From: Paenactinomyces guangxiensis
GTDB lineage: Bacteria > Bacillota > Bacilli > Thermoactinomycetales > Thermoactinomycetaceae
Direction of reading: 5' to 3'
Length of the DNA: 64,000 bases
Assembly (NCBI RefSeq): GCF_016055185.1
Contig: NZ_JAECVR010000003.1
Coordinates: 163,964-227,963 of the forward strand
Shown here one piece after another: positions 35,421-44,203 of this stretch. A program made the translations under genes and the position numbers. Under the pieces are notes generated by a model. It was not told the DNA's origin. It worked only from the letters and a program-made list of their open reading frames with translations, and did not search any database. Position 1 is the stretch's first letter. Each line of letters starts with the position of its first letter.

Positions 35421-35815
35421 TTTATATCTCTTCACTTGTACGACTTTCAGTATATCCGGATCAAACCCTTCCGGTATATTAACGCCCCATTAACCGTTCC
35501 CATAACTAAGCAGTGGCGAAAGTGATGCGATGTGCTGGCTTACATATGCTATGAACCATGAATTTATAATTGATCGGATTTCATTCCACTTCTATGTCAA
35601 GCAAATTCCAAACCATCGCTAATCAACATGCTTTAAAATGAAAAAAGTGGTCTCTATAATAAAAGTCTACTGTTTCTGAATGACAAAGATAGTGAACTAA
35701 AACGATATAATGTTAAACCTTTCCTTCATAAAAAACTATTCGTGTAAGGACGATTTTTGAATTTCCCCATAGATGTAATATCATCAAGTATAACTACTTT
35801 TTGCAAGCTTACATT

Positions 35816-36073
35816 CTATTTATAAATAAAATCTTCATCAAATTCGATATCAGAGAGCTTAACAATATACGTTGCATAAAGCTTTCCATCTTTTTCAGCA
35901 GGAATAAATCTTACCTTGTCTCCAATATAAAGTTGTCTAAATCCTTCCGTTAGAATATCTAAATACCGACAAAAAAATTCTTTACCCTCATTATCTTTAA
36001 TTATATAAGCAGATCCTTTATTATCTTGAGTACGGTGGGTAACTTCTCCGTACAAATATGGATTAGTAGACAT
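35816..36073 (-). CDS. Small cold-shock-like (OB-fold) protein of the NACHT operon
   Basis: 85 residues. GSAYIIKDNEGKEFFCRY, LYIGDKVRFIP and YATYIVKLSD follow the strand pattern of cold-shock domains (GYGFIxxxDGxDxFxH, LxxGxxVxF, AxxV), which bind single-stranded nucleic acid. The RNP aromatic residues are only partly kept (AYII, EFFC). It follows the NACHT gene by 13 bases with a GGGGGG ribosome binding site, so it is the third gene of the operon. It could sense or present nucleic acid to the NACHT protein; this is inference. Confidence 0.65.
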   Translation of the reverse strand: MSTNPYLYGEVTHRTQDNKGSAYIIKDNEGKEFFCRYLDILTEGFRQLYIGDKVRFIPAEKDGKLYATYIVKLSDIEFDEDFIYK

Positions 36074-36086
36074 TCATTATTCCCCC

Positions 36087-38840
36087 CTACCCTAAATCCT
36101 TACAACATCTAAACCCTATTGCATTACTTACACGATCTAATGTATAAATTCCTTTTGAGGATGATTTAATAGCCCGAAAAGGGTTATCGTAACTTCCACC
36201 ACACAAAACAACATAATTGGAAGTTTCATCAATAGTTGAACTTAATTCCCATATATTGCCGCATGTGTTTTTAATTCCAAAGGGAGAAACATTTTTAATA
36301 AAGTTTTCCGACGGCAAAGGATGACCTACATGTATTTCATTTGAATCAACTAATTGCTTCCATTCTTCATAATCAACTATAACTTTTTTTGCCCAGTAAT
36401 CAGCCGCATTTGCAATTGTTAAATCAAAATGATCTCCCCAGCTAAATAAGCTGCCGTACTTGCCTCTTGAAGCACATTCCCACTCAAACGATGTTGGTAA
36501 ACGTTTTCCGTAAAATTTAGCATATGCATAAGCACTAAAAAAGCTAATACATATTGCTGGATATTTTAAATACCGATCATTACTGTAGTAATCCTTTATT
36601 TTTAACTTTTGGTAGTCAGGATGATGATCCCAATCTTTTGGTTGAAGGGGATGTTCAAATTCAGTTAAATCTTTCCCCTTAATTTCATCTAAAAATTGTA
36701 AATACTGTTCCACCGTAACACTTTCTTCATCAAACAAAATATCTTTGTTATTATATTTAATCAAAACTTTATCATAATCGCCTACTAGATAATATCCTTT
36801 CGGAACGATACACTGTCTATAATTCTTATCCAATTTGAGATTGAATTTTTCTGGTTTAGTTGAGATCTCAAAAATATAATCTCTTATTTTGCTTGTGATT
36901 CTTTGTACCTCTCTATCTAATTTCCCTGTTTTAAGAAAGCCCATGGCAAAAAAGAATTCATAAAAACACTTATGATTAAATTTAATATGAGTTGGGTCAA
37001 TATATTTGAAAAACGTTTTTAGTTTCATATTATCAAAAGTAATAATTTGATCCGGAAAAAGCCTGTCGCCGAATACAGCAAATAATTCAATCAAATTAAT
37101 CAAAGTTTTATTTTCTTGGAAACATTCATAAAAATAGCTGATAAAATTGTTCATTAGTAAAAGGTCATTTGCTTTCAAAAACTCTCCTCTAATGTAGTTA
37201 TAGATTAGTTCTGCACTATTGAATGAGTTGTTGTCAACATTATAAGCTTCTATAGCTTCGCTTTTGGTGAGATTGTCAATGAAAAAATACTCCAATGGAG
37301 TACAACTAACCTGTGTATTATGTTTTTTTAATAACTCTCTGGCTATTTGATTGTGCTTTAAAGAACATTCTTTACTGTTTAACTTTATCTCTTCTAGTTT
37401 TAGCACTCTGAAATTGGGTAGCTGCAGTGGATCAATTCCAACGGAAGTCAACCCAAATTTAACTTTGTCCGATACTATAGCGTTTTTATTAAGCAATTCT
37501 CTTATATACCTGGAGGACATAAAGAAAGAGATCCGTGAAGTAATAATAATTCTGGATGTTTCCGAAAACAATTTCGATATTTCACCGAAAATATCGAGTA
37601 TCTCATCCAATCTTATTTCACCAAACAATTCATCTAATCCATCTAGTAAAGTAATGATATATCCTGATTTATTTAAGAAATACACAACATCAAAAATCTC
37701 AGTATCATTAAGCTTTAAATATCCACGAAGTTGCCTTGTAATGAAACTTTCTATCGTTTCTCCACGCTTCATAAGCCCAAGGTCAAAGTATAATACATAT
37801 GAGTCTCTCTTAACCTGTCTAACCTTTTCGAGAATAGTTTTACAAATATTTGTTTTTCCGCCGCCAGCATTTGAGATAATAAATAAATTACCAAAATCGT
37901 TATCAGTTACCTTATCAATCAATTTGTTTACATTACTTGTTTCTTCAATTACATAGTCTTGTTTGATCAAATCATACATAAGTAATTGGCCGCTTACCTT
38001 TAGAATCTGTTGATAACTTTTTAATGAGCTTAATTTTGACATTACAGCCTGATAATAATTATTGTAGTTTAGAAAATGTCCCAAAAAAGATTCAAAAGAT
38101 GATATCTTCGAATCTCCAATGCTGTGCTTTATGTCTTCAAGTTGATATTCTTTATCCGTAATAATATATCTGGTTTTCTTAGGATAAACAGTCTTGAACA
38201 AACCGTGCTTTTTCATTGTAAAAATCTCTACTAACTCAGATAAACTTTTGGATATAAAAACCTCAACATAATCATATTTATTTCCTATATTACGGACAAA
38301 AAGAAGATAAGCTGTTTTAGAGGATATTTCATAACAATTTTTTTCTTTATACTTCAGTACACCATAAAATTCTATAATAAATGCCACTTTATTTTGAATA
38401 TCGGGGTCTAAAATGGACTGTTTATCAGCTATGGTGTGGGCATTAATGCTTTGAAACCACTCAAGAATCTTTAATAATTTACGGATCGATTCAATTGCAT
38501 CGCTTTCACTTACCTCTCCACCATGATGAGAGGCCCGATTTCTTACTCGTTGAATATCAATCATATAATCGTAGACTTCACGGCTTTGAATATACGATGA
38601 ACACACTTTTATTAAGTCATTCAAGGTTTTGTTTCCCGGGTCTCCCTTAACTTTATTATTTATCCAAATACGTTTTAATAGGGACTCTAATATTTTACCT
38701 ATTAAGTTTGCTGTGTTTTCCGGATACCCATCTTGCAAAGATTTGATAGGTCTTTCAAAATCCTGCCCCAAATATTCTTCCATATTTTTGTATAGAATCA
38801 ATTCTTTGCATATTTCTTCTAATGTTTTGTGCAGGCTCAT
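36087..38840 (-). CDS. HEPN-like / NACHT NTPase / formylglycine-generating-enzyme-fold protein (917 aa)
   Basis: Residues 1-135: helical domain with QRVRNRASHHGGEVS, giving R100-x4-H105, the RX4-6H signature of HEPN RNases or of the related DUF4145-type fold. Residues 310-445: NACHT NTPase with Walker A SNAGGGKT (323-330), Walker B TLLDGLDEL (397-405) and IIITSR (431-436). Residues 450-660: helical middle. Residues 675-917: FGE-sulfatase-type domain with LPTSFEWECASRG, NTCGNIWEL, GGSYDN and IGFRCC. STAND NTPases of this kind act in anti-phage defence by sensing a phage protein through the C-terminus and firing the N-terminal effector. It is very AT-rich, implying transfer. GGGAG precedes the ATG; it begins 11 bases after the methyltransferase gene. 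Confidence 0.85.
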   Translation of the reverse strand: MSLHKTLEEICKELILYKNMEEYLGQDFERPIKSLQDGYPENTANLIGKILESLLKRIWINNKVKGDPGNKTLNDLIKVCSSYIQSREVYDYMIDIQRVRNRASHHGGEVSESDAIESIRKLLKILEWFQSINAHTIADKQSILDPDIQNKVAFIIEFYGVLKYKEKNCYEISSKTAYLLFVRNIGNKYDYVEVFISKSLSELVEIFTMKKHGLFKTVYPKKTRYIITDKEYQLEDIKHSIGDSKISSFESFLGHFLNYNNYYQAVMSKLSSLKSYQQILKVSGQLLMYDLIKQDYVIEETSNVNKLIDKVTDNDFGNLFIISNAGGGKTNICKTILEKVRQVKRDSYVLYFDLGLMKRGETIESFITRQLRGYLKLNDTEIFDVVYFLNKSGYIITLLDGLDELFGEIRLDEILDIFGEISKLFSETSRIIITSRISFFMSSRYIRELLNKNAIVSDKVKFGLTSVGIDPLQLPNFRVLKLEEIKLNSKECSLKHNQIARELLKKHNTQVSCTPLEYFFIDNLTKSEAIEAYNVDNNSFNSAELIYNYIRGEFLKANDLLLMNNFISYFYECFQENKTLINLIELFAVFGDRLFPDQIITFDNMKLKTFFKYIDPTHIKFNHKCFYEFFFAMGFLKTGKLDREVQRITSKIRDYIFEISTKPEKFNLKLDKNYRQCIVPKGYYLVGDYDKVLIKYNNKDILFDEESVTVEQYLQFLDEIKGKDLTEFEHPLQPKDWDHHPDYQKLKIKDYYSNDRYLKYPAICISFFSAYAYAKFYGKRLPTSFEWECASRGKYGSLFSWGDHFDLTIANAADYWAKKVIVDYEEWKQLVDSNEIHVGHPLPSENFIKNVSPFGIKNTCGNIWELSSTIDETSNYVVLCGGSYDNPFRAIKSSSKGIYTLDRVSNAIGFRCCKDLG

Positions 38841-38851
38841 AAAAACACTCC

Positions 38852-39601
38852 CTATTCTTTTAAACCACTAATAAAAACAAACCTATCATTGAACTTTAAA
38901 TCGGTTTCTTCTTTATACTTATCCATTATTTCAATAACACCCTTTTGAATTTCTTCATCGCTAAAATTTGATAGAAGCGACATATAGCGTTCCTTAACCA
39001 TTTGTATATATGTTCCTTTATTTATTGAAAGCGGATACTCTACAAAGTCGATATTCACTTTAAAGCCCGCTGTTTCTAAACCATTTGCTATTTCATTATA
39101 ATGAGGTTGTAACTTTTGGTATAATTTCAATGCATCTTTGAAAAGAGGGTAGTCTATAGTGGGCGGCAACATAATAATAAGTAATGTGCCATTATGATCT
39201 AGACAGTCATATAACTTATCAAATAATATGCTTTTATCCTTTGAAGATATATGGTGAATCATCTCTTTAATAAAAACTTTGTTGTATTTATACGACTTTT
39301 GAGTGAACTCAATTGCATCATGGTTTATAGTGGTTATGCCTTTTTCGCTATGGAGTTCAAGCAACATCTTTTCCGATATATCTACACATAAAATCTTATG
39401 TTTCAACTTCATTTGTCTTAATATCTCTTTAGAATAAATCCCAGTTCCACATCCCAAATCAACTAATCTATCATCTTCCTTGAGATTTAAATATCTGATT
39501 ATATTTTTGGAAATAAAACTGACAAACTCATTTGAATAAGCCCAAAACTGATCATAATTTGACGCAAGTCTATTATAGTGATTTAGAATATTTTCATTCA
39601 C
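38852..39601 (-). CDS. Class I SAM-dependent methyltransferase of the NACHT operon
   Basis: 249 residues. Motif I is LVDLGCGTGIYSKEIL (about 42-57), followed by ILCVDISEKML (motif II acidic residue) and a C-terminal half typical of ubiE/Methyltransf_25-like enzymes. No DNA-methylase motif IV (DPPY/NPPY) is present, so the target is probably a small molecule or protein. The frame extends to ATG 39616, but its first codons contain GGAGGG, which is seven bases before the GTG at 39601; I use the GTG. First gene of the AT-rich three-gene operon. Confidence 0.75.
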   Translation of the reverse strand: MNENILNHYNRLASNYDQFWAYSNEFVSFISKNIIRYLNLKEDDRLVDLGCGTGIYSKEILRQMKLKHKILCVDISEKMLLELHSEKGITTINHDAIEFTQKSYKYNKVFIKEMIHHISSKDKSILFDKLYDCLDHNGTLLIIMLPPTIDYPLFKDALKLYQKLQPHYNEIANGLETAGFKVNIDFVEYPLSINKGTYIQMVKERYMSLLSNFSDEEIQKGVIEIMDKYKEETDLKFNDRFVFISGLKE

Positions 39602-39852
39602 ATATAATCCCTCCATTTTTGGATATAAGTTTGATCAACGTACTACACTTTTTTACTATTAAGATAAAATATGAATACGTAAACATAAGCCTATTAACGA
39701 TGATGAAGCAATGAACATCTAGGGAGATATCGTAGGTAAGTCAAGGGAGTTTTTAATTTCACCTATCAGGGTTTATATCGAGAGATAAATTACCTAAATT
39801 GAGTTTATAGAAATTCAGAAAGTTTTTCTAGTCAATTGTGTTAACTAATTCA

Positions 39853-39974
39853 AGCATTTCGTAATAATCCTGACTCCTCTAATTGTCATTATATTGTCCT
39901 TACTCAATGATATTTCAATGTCTTCATTCAATATTTTTGCTGCAATTTCCTCTATTGTTGCATTAGTTAACCGG
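39853..39974 (-). pseudogene. C-terminal fragment of an unknown gene
   Basis: A frame without a start reads NATIEEIAAKILNEDIEISL, then IRGVRIITKCLN and a stop. It is cut off next to the NucB-derived repeat. Too short to name. The remaining parts of 39602-40196 hold the repeat, another gene tail and a terminator. Confidence 0.35.
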
Positions 39975-39975
39975 A

Positions 39976-40046
39976 GCATTACTCTTTTCAATCCTTTTCA
40001 TCTGTGATGGTATTCATCTTTGGCCGTTCCCATATATGAAAGAAAA
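39976..40046. repeat. Second copy of the 3' end of the NucB remnant
   Basis: 71 bases almost identical to 31633-31702 (GCATTACTCTTTTC, then TTTTCATCTGTGATGG). It corresponds to the last codons and 3' flank of the NucA/NucB-type gene in the same orientation. The rest of the gene is missing here. Confidence 0.75.
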
Positions 40047-40107
40047 GGTTTTTTAATAGTAAGCACCTTTGGTAACCAAGAATCTATAGAGGGACTAATC
40101 GAGGAAG
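40047..40107 (+). pseudogene. 3' tail of a lost plus-strand gene
   Basis: An open frame reads FLIVSTFGNQESIEGLIEEV and stops just before a strong terminator, as the end of a gene would. It has no start and is fused to the NucB-derived repeat, marking a deletion junction. Confidence 0.3.
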
Positions 40108-40118
40108 TTTAAGATATG

Positions 40119-40153
40119 AAAAAAGGCGGATTGCCCGTTTGTCCGCCTTTTTT
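40119..40153. terminator. Bidirectional Rho-independent terminator
   Basis: AAAAAAGGCGGA/TCCGCCTTTTTT, a 12-bp perfect stem. It can end the DUF262 gene on the minus strand and the lost gene on the plus strand. Confidence 0.85.
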
Positions 40154-40196
40154 CATCTGCACTTTTGGAAATTGTATTTTACAGTGGACGCCAAGG

Positions 40197-41879
40197 CTAG
40201 CATAAATTATTAACAAGTGTATCAACCATTTCAATTTGTCGTTCTTTTAATACACCCGGGGTCCAATTATTAGCCTGATAAATAAAAACCTTGCATCCAA
40301 CAAAAACATCAATCCGCTTTTTTAAGTAGCGCTCTTTTTTTTCAGAGAAATCCAGGTTACTAAGGGAAGAGTTTTTAATCTTATTGATCAAAACTAAATT
40401 GGCCAATTTATGAACCCAAAATTTCCTTTCTTTTTCCGGAAAGGTTTCTACCCATTTACTGTCAACCTTCGGATTTTGAGGCAACACATGTTCGACACTA
40501 ATGTGTTTGTAATTTGACAAGTGCACAGTTTGGAGAGACTTTAGGTATTCATATTTTAACAGGATATAACGAGCAAATTTTCGCCCGTATATATCTCCGT
40601 TTAGCACATTTCTTAATGAGGCTTGGTCAACTTGAAATAAGATGCCCTGATTCAATATTTCCAACTCATAGCTGGCTTTTTCGATTGCTTTTAATATCCT
40701 ATTCATATTTTCAATTCTTTGAGTAGGAGAATACTGTAACAACCAATCACTTGTGAATTTGTATTCTAACTTTTTTACAAATTCGTCTAATGTCCCTATC
40801 CCGAACTTTTCATAAAATAACAGTAACGGCGGAATCCAATCTTCGGAGGGTAACCCGATCTGCATGATAGTAACAAGATTTCGATAATCATTCGTTAAAT
40901 CGTTTCTTTCCAATTTTATCAAATCATCATAATGGGATTTATACTTTTTAATCAGGTCAATAGTAGGCTTCCCTACCTCTAACAACTTCTTCTTATAAAT
41001 ATTCTCTTCATACTCCTCAAGCAAGTTTACACGCTGTTTTTCTTTAACCAAAACGGTTCGAACAAAAGAAAGGAAACGATCAAAATCCTCTCCCAGGTCG
41101 CTTTCAATCTCTTCCCAGACTCTGGCATACTTTTCATTTTCTTTTTCATCTATTTCTCCAATATTCATCGATTTTAGGATATCTGCACTGGATAATGGAA
41201 CTCCTCGATTGTTTAAGATCGTAAAGAGCCTGAATGCATCTTCACGATTATCCGTAGAAACATAGATCAGAACGACTTTTTGGAATAAAAATTGAGCGAA
41301 TTGGCTAATTTGCTGTTGTGTTTTATCGCTAAAGAAATCTTTTATAGCAAATATGGCACTCACCATATTTTGGGTGGAAACGCTTCCAATCCGTGCTTCC
41401 TCTTGTAATCCTGTCTTGTTATCTAAACCCTTTTCCTCTTGAATATACTTTTGAATAAAATCTTCAACCTGATCACGAATTTTATAGATGATTCTAACTC
41501 TTGACGGAATACCCGAGTAGGGGTTTGCATCTTGATAAATACACTTTTTACATGAGTCCTTTAACAAATGATTAGTAGCTGTATCTCTCAACACTGCCAT
41601 TAATAGAAGCAATGTAGTTAAACGTTGTTGACCGTCCAGGATTTCATATTCTTTATAATAATCGTTATGCATATTTCTTAATACGAGCGATCCAAGAAAA
41701 TATTCCTTCGTAGGATTGTTTTCACTGGCAAACCACAAATCGTCGAGCAAATCCTTTACTTGATCATTTCCCCAAACATAGGACCGCTGGTATTCCGGAA
41801 CAAGAAACCAGAAGTCAGAAAAGATATCATTTAGTTTCTTTTTTTTCGCCTCAATTTCCCTTTCTAACAAAAAAGCCAA
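40197..41879 (-). CDS. DUF262/DUF1524 protein, GmrSD-like type IV restriction enzyme
   Basis: 560 residues from the chosen start. The N-terminal DUF262 part contains FLVPEYQRSYVWG and YEILDGQQRLTTLLLLMAV (the DGQQR ParB-like NTP site). After a helical middle, the C-terminal DUF1524 part has SVEHVLPQNP with an His-Asn-His-like nuclease core and HKLANLVLI. GmrSD cleaves glucosylated or otherwise modified phage DNA using NTPs. The open frame begins at 41927, but TTG at 41879 lies ten bases after AAAGGAG and fits the family start better. A second, broken DUF262 gene lies at 61904. Confidence 0.85.
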   Translation of the reverse strand: MAFLLEREIEAKKKKLNDIFSDFWFLVPEYQRSYVWGNDQVKDLLDDLWFASENNPTKEYFLGSLVLRNMHNDYYKEYEILDGQQRLTTLLLLMAVLRDTATNHLLKDSCKKCIYQDANPYSGIPSRVRIIYKIRDQVEDFIQKYIQEEKGLDNKTGLQEEARIGSVSTQNMVSAIFAIKDFFSDKTQQQISQFAQFLFQKVVLIYVSTDNREDAFRLFTILNNRGVPLSSADILKSMNIGEIDEKENEKYARVWEEIESDLGEDFDRFLSFVRTVLVKEKQRVNLLEEYEENIYKKKLLEVGKPTIDLIKKYKSHYDDLIKLERNDLTNDYRNLVTIMQIGLPSEDWIPPLLLFYEKFGIGTLDEFVKKLEYKFTSDWLLQYSPTQRIENMNRILKAIEKASYELEILNQGILFQVDQASLRNVLNGDIYGRKFARYILLKYEYLKSLQTVHLSNYKHISVEHVLPQNPKVDSKWVETFPEKERKFWVHKLANLVLINKIKNSSLSNLDFSEKKERYLKKRIDVFVGCKVFIYQANNWTPGVLKERQIEMVDTLVNNLC

Positions 41880-42056
41880 TGAAGATCTACTCCTTTTATA
41901 GTGTCGAAGAATAATATGAATACACAATTCATATTATACAAATAATAAGATTAATTCTGTCATAACTATTATTTTGTTACAAATTTTTTAGAATAGCAAC
42001 CCCGGACAGAGAAATGCCAATTGTCCGAGCAAAAATTAAATTTTGGAGAATTCGGA

Positions 42057-42091
42057 AAACCACTTCTGGACACAGTTTCAGAAGTGGTTTT
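42057..42091 (-). terminator. Terminator of the Excalibur protein gene
   Basis: AAAACCACTTCTG/CAGAAGTGGTTTT, 13-bp perfect stem, 42 bases after the stop at 42133. Its plus-strand flank TTTTCTACAGTCTG equals part of the palindrome at 25630, hinting at a mobile-element end. A CGGACA/TGTCCG hairpin lies just beyond. Confidence 0.7.
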
Positions 42092-42132
42092 CTACAGTCT
42101 GAACCTATTCGTTTTGTCAGATCGCTAAAACA

Positions 42133-42750
42133 TTATTTTAGAGACTCACAGGCTACCCCATTTTTATCACGGTCCAGCTTGGTTACATTATACGCCTTCA
42201 TGTATGCAGTTGCTTCTTCGCTAGTCGAAAAATCACTGCATGTAACATCAGTTCCTTTATAAGGAGGTTTACTGCTGGCAGAAGATGAATTACCAGACGA
42301 CGAGGAAGATGATGATGTTTGTTGATCTGTTTTAGCTTTTGCAACCTCTTCTTGTTTTTTCCTTTCCTCGGCAGCTTGTTTCTCAGCCTCTTCTTTTGCT
42401 AAAGCTTCTTTTTTTCTCTTTTCTTCTTCAAGACGCTTTTTCTCTTCCTCTAATTTTTTTTGCTCAGCTAATTTCTTGGCTTCTTCTTCTTTTTTCTCTT
42501 TTTCTTGATCTTGTTCCTGTTGCGCTTCTAACTCTTTACCAAAGTCCGGGGAGGTTACCGCCCCGATGATTAGCAGTATAAGAGCCAGAATAAAACATCC
42601 TAACGAAGACAAGATCGTATGTAGACGTTTTACCGTAAACTTATTTTTAATGATTGGTTGAACCATACGTTTTGGATTAATGGTTAGTATTAAAAAAACA
42701 ATTGACAGAAGAATCAGTAGCAACCCCAGAAACACCAGTAGTGCTGACAT
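42133..42750 (-). CDS. Membrane-anchored Excalibur calcium-binding domain protein
   Basis: 205 residues. Two hydrophobic segments (about 3-24 and 47-67) anchor it. Residues 72-140 form a charged coiled coil of E/K/A repeats, then a Ser-rich linker, then the Excalibur domain at the C-terminus: VTCSDFSTSEEATAYM and LDRDKNGVACESL, with the DxDxDGxxCE-like calcium loop. Such proteins are extracellular and often accompany surface nucleases. AGAGAGGG precedes the ATG. It is a single gene with its own terminator. Confidence 0.85.
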   Translation of the reverse strand: MSALLVFLGLLLILLSIVFLILTINPKRMVQPIIKNKFTVKRLHTILSSLGCFILALILLIIGAVTSPDFGKELEAQQEQDQEKEKKEEEAKKLAEQKKLEEEKKRLEEEKRKKEALAKEEAEKQAAEERKKQEEVAKAKTDQQTSSSSSSSGNSSSASSKPPYKGTDVTCSDFSTSEEATAYMKAYNVTKLDRDKNGVACESLK

Positions 42751-42863
42751 TGATCAAACCCTCTCTAAATAATAGTTTACATTCCATATCTCAGAAATCG
42801 TCAAAACTATTATACAAAAATCCCTATTCCAAAAAAGTAACACCCTTTATGGTACATTAGTGG

Positions 42864-43036
42864 TATAATGTTTATTTTTTGTAATTTATCTGAGGAGGGA
42901 GCTTTGAACAAGTCTGAAGGTGTATGAGAATCCGGATCGAAACCTGTCTTCAGGCTAATTAATTGGTCTCAGTTGAAGTTAAGTTTAAATTATTTGAATA
43001 GAAAGATTTAAAGGGATGCTCTTGAAAACATCCCTT
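42864..43036 (+). other. Transcription-unit-like segment without a long ORF (promoter box, binding site, mini-ORFs, terminator)
   Basis: TATAAT at 42864-42869 is followed by GAGGAGGGAGC and TTG at 42904 opening a seven-codon ORF (NKSEGV after the start), which overlaps a 12-codon ORF in another frame. A GGGATG/CATCCC hairpin with TTTTC ends the segment at 43011-43036. It could be an sRNA, a leader peptide unit, or a gutted gene. Confidence 0.35.
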
Positions 43037-43071
43037 TTCTATAAATCGTTTGCTTTCCCCCTGTCAACGGC

Positions 43072-43527
43072 TCAAACACCAACACAAAGCATTTGTTCTT
43101 TAAACTCCTGAATCACATCCTGAAATCTTAAATCTATGCCTTCGGGGAGTTCTTGGAAATCAAAGTAGCTTATTTCTTTAAACTCCACTCCATCGGATTT
43201 GACATTCTCCTGAATATCACGGGTGAGATAGACAGTGGCCACAATATACTTTTCACTTTCGTTTGCAGCCGGGTATTTCTCTCCAGAGAAAACACGAACG
43301 AGACGGAGTTCACCGATGACTAACCCCGTTTGTGCAAACACTTGGCGGCGTGCGGTATCTTCCAGCGTCTCCCCCCGTTTTAAAAGACCGCCGGGCAAGC
43401 CCCATGTACCTTTTGCACCTTTTTGTAAAAGCAACTGGCCTTTTTCATTAATCACAAGTACATGGGCCCCGACAAGGAGATCCGGACAATTCCCGATCCA
43501 GTTTTTTATTCCTTGAATGTATTCCAT
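43072..43527 (-). CDS. Nudix-fold protein with substituted catalytic glutamates
   Basis: 151 residues, whole Nudix domain: WGLPGGLLKRGETLEDTARR and QVFAQTGLVIGEL. Spacing equals the Nudix box GX5EX7REUXEEXGU, but the REUXEE core is R-Q-V-F-A-Q, so all three metal-binding Glu of that core are replaced. The upstream GXXXXXE glutamate remains. It may bind rather than hydrolyse a nucleoside diphosphate derivative, or use other residues. GGGAG precedes the ATG. It is a single gene between a small transcription-like unit and a pair of overlapping ORFs. Confidence 0.82.
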   Translation of the reverse strand: MEYIQGIKNWIGNCPDLLVGAHVLVINEKGQLLLQKGAKGTWGLPGGLLKRGETLEDTARRQVFAQTGLVIGELRLVRVFSGEKYPAANESEKYIVATVYLTRDIQENVKSDGVEFKEISYFDFQELPEGIDLRFQDVIQEFKEQMLCVGV

Positions 43528-43656
43528 AGTGCTCTCCCTTATGCAAAGAGAATGGTATCATGAATGTAACGTGTTATTTTTTCTGAGTCCCTTTTTGGGA
43601 TTCTTTTTTTGTTTTGTATATCTAAACTCTCCAATCCCGATCTCCATAAAACTTCA

Positions 43657-43953
43657 CTACCTGTCTTTCTTGTTGTTTTGCTCGGCAATGGTCGGCAACA
43701 GATTTATCCTGTCTGTCCTCCCTGCTGTCAAATTGGAATCAAACACATAGTTGCGGCACTTCATATTGAAGCAGCTTCTTAACTCCCGGGTGACCTCTTC
43801 GATCTGAAGCCGGGAATAGCCCAGTTTCGCCATGACATAGACAACAAACCCCACAGCCTCTCCTTTCTTGATGGTGTCCGACTCACCTCGCGCCAAACCC
43901 TTTTTTTGTCCCAAATCTCTTCCCTCCCCTCTCTCCCAGAGCAAGTTTCTCAT
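43657..43953 (-). CDS. Hypothetical protein overlapping the preceding ORF (98 aa)
   Basis: From ATG 43953 with only a weak GAGTGG upstream. The central part DTIKKGEAVGFVVYVMAKLG, then YSRLQIEEVTRELRSCF, looks like a genuine folded helical protein, but the start lies 71 bases inside the preceding gene in another frame. Either two overlapping genes or one gene with a frameshift near the KKG repeats (GTKKGFGAR versus GQKKGLARG). Confidence 0.4.
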   Translation of the reverse strand: MRNLLWERGEGRDLGQKKGLARGESDTIKKGEAVGFVVYVMAKLGYSRLQIEEVTRELRSCFNMKCRNYVFDSNLTAGRTDRINLLPTIAEQNNKKDR

Positions 43954-44203
43954 CCACTCTGCCGGAAAATATGGTAACTCCGTCTTCCATTTCGGCCTGA
44001 ATAAGATCTTTAAGCGGGATGTGAACCTCTCTGCCATCAGTCGTTTCAAGTCGGACAATTTTGATCCGGTGATAAGGGTGGCCATATACGCCGCCAGTGA
44101 TCCTTTCTTGATGCAAACCTTTTGCCTGAACCTCTTTCTTCACTGCCTTGATTTGACGGCGTTGTTGTAGATCCGCCCAGCCTTTAAGCTGATTTTTTTG
44201 CAA
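43883..44203 (-). CDS. Hypothetical basic protein (106 aa)
   Basis: The TTG at 44203 has GGAGGAGG at the right spacing; the ORF is open to 44233. The product is basic, with QQRRQIKAVKKEVQAKG followed by a strand-rich part GGVYGHPYHRIKIVRLETTD and GREVHIPLKDLIQAEMEDG. I do not recognise the family. The C-terminus (ERGGKRFGTKKGFGAR) looks frameshifted relative to the following ORF, so the two may be one damaged gene. Confidence 0.45.
   Translation of the reverse strand: MQKNQLKGWADLQQRRQIKAVKKEVQAKGLHQERITGGVYGHPYHRIKIVRLETTDGREVHIPLKDLIQAEMEDGVTIFSGRVDEKLALGERGGKRFGTKKGFGAR

Noticed and set aside
37351..37956. 201-codon plus-strand frame
   Set aside because: It is antisense to the NACHT domain and low-complexity; the minus-strand frame has Walker A and B.
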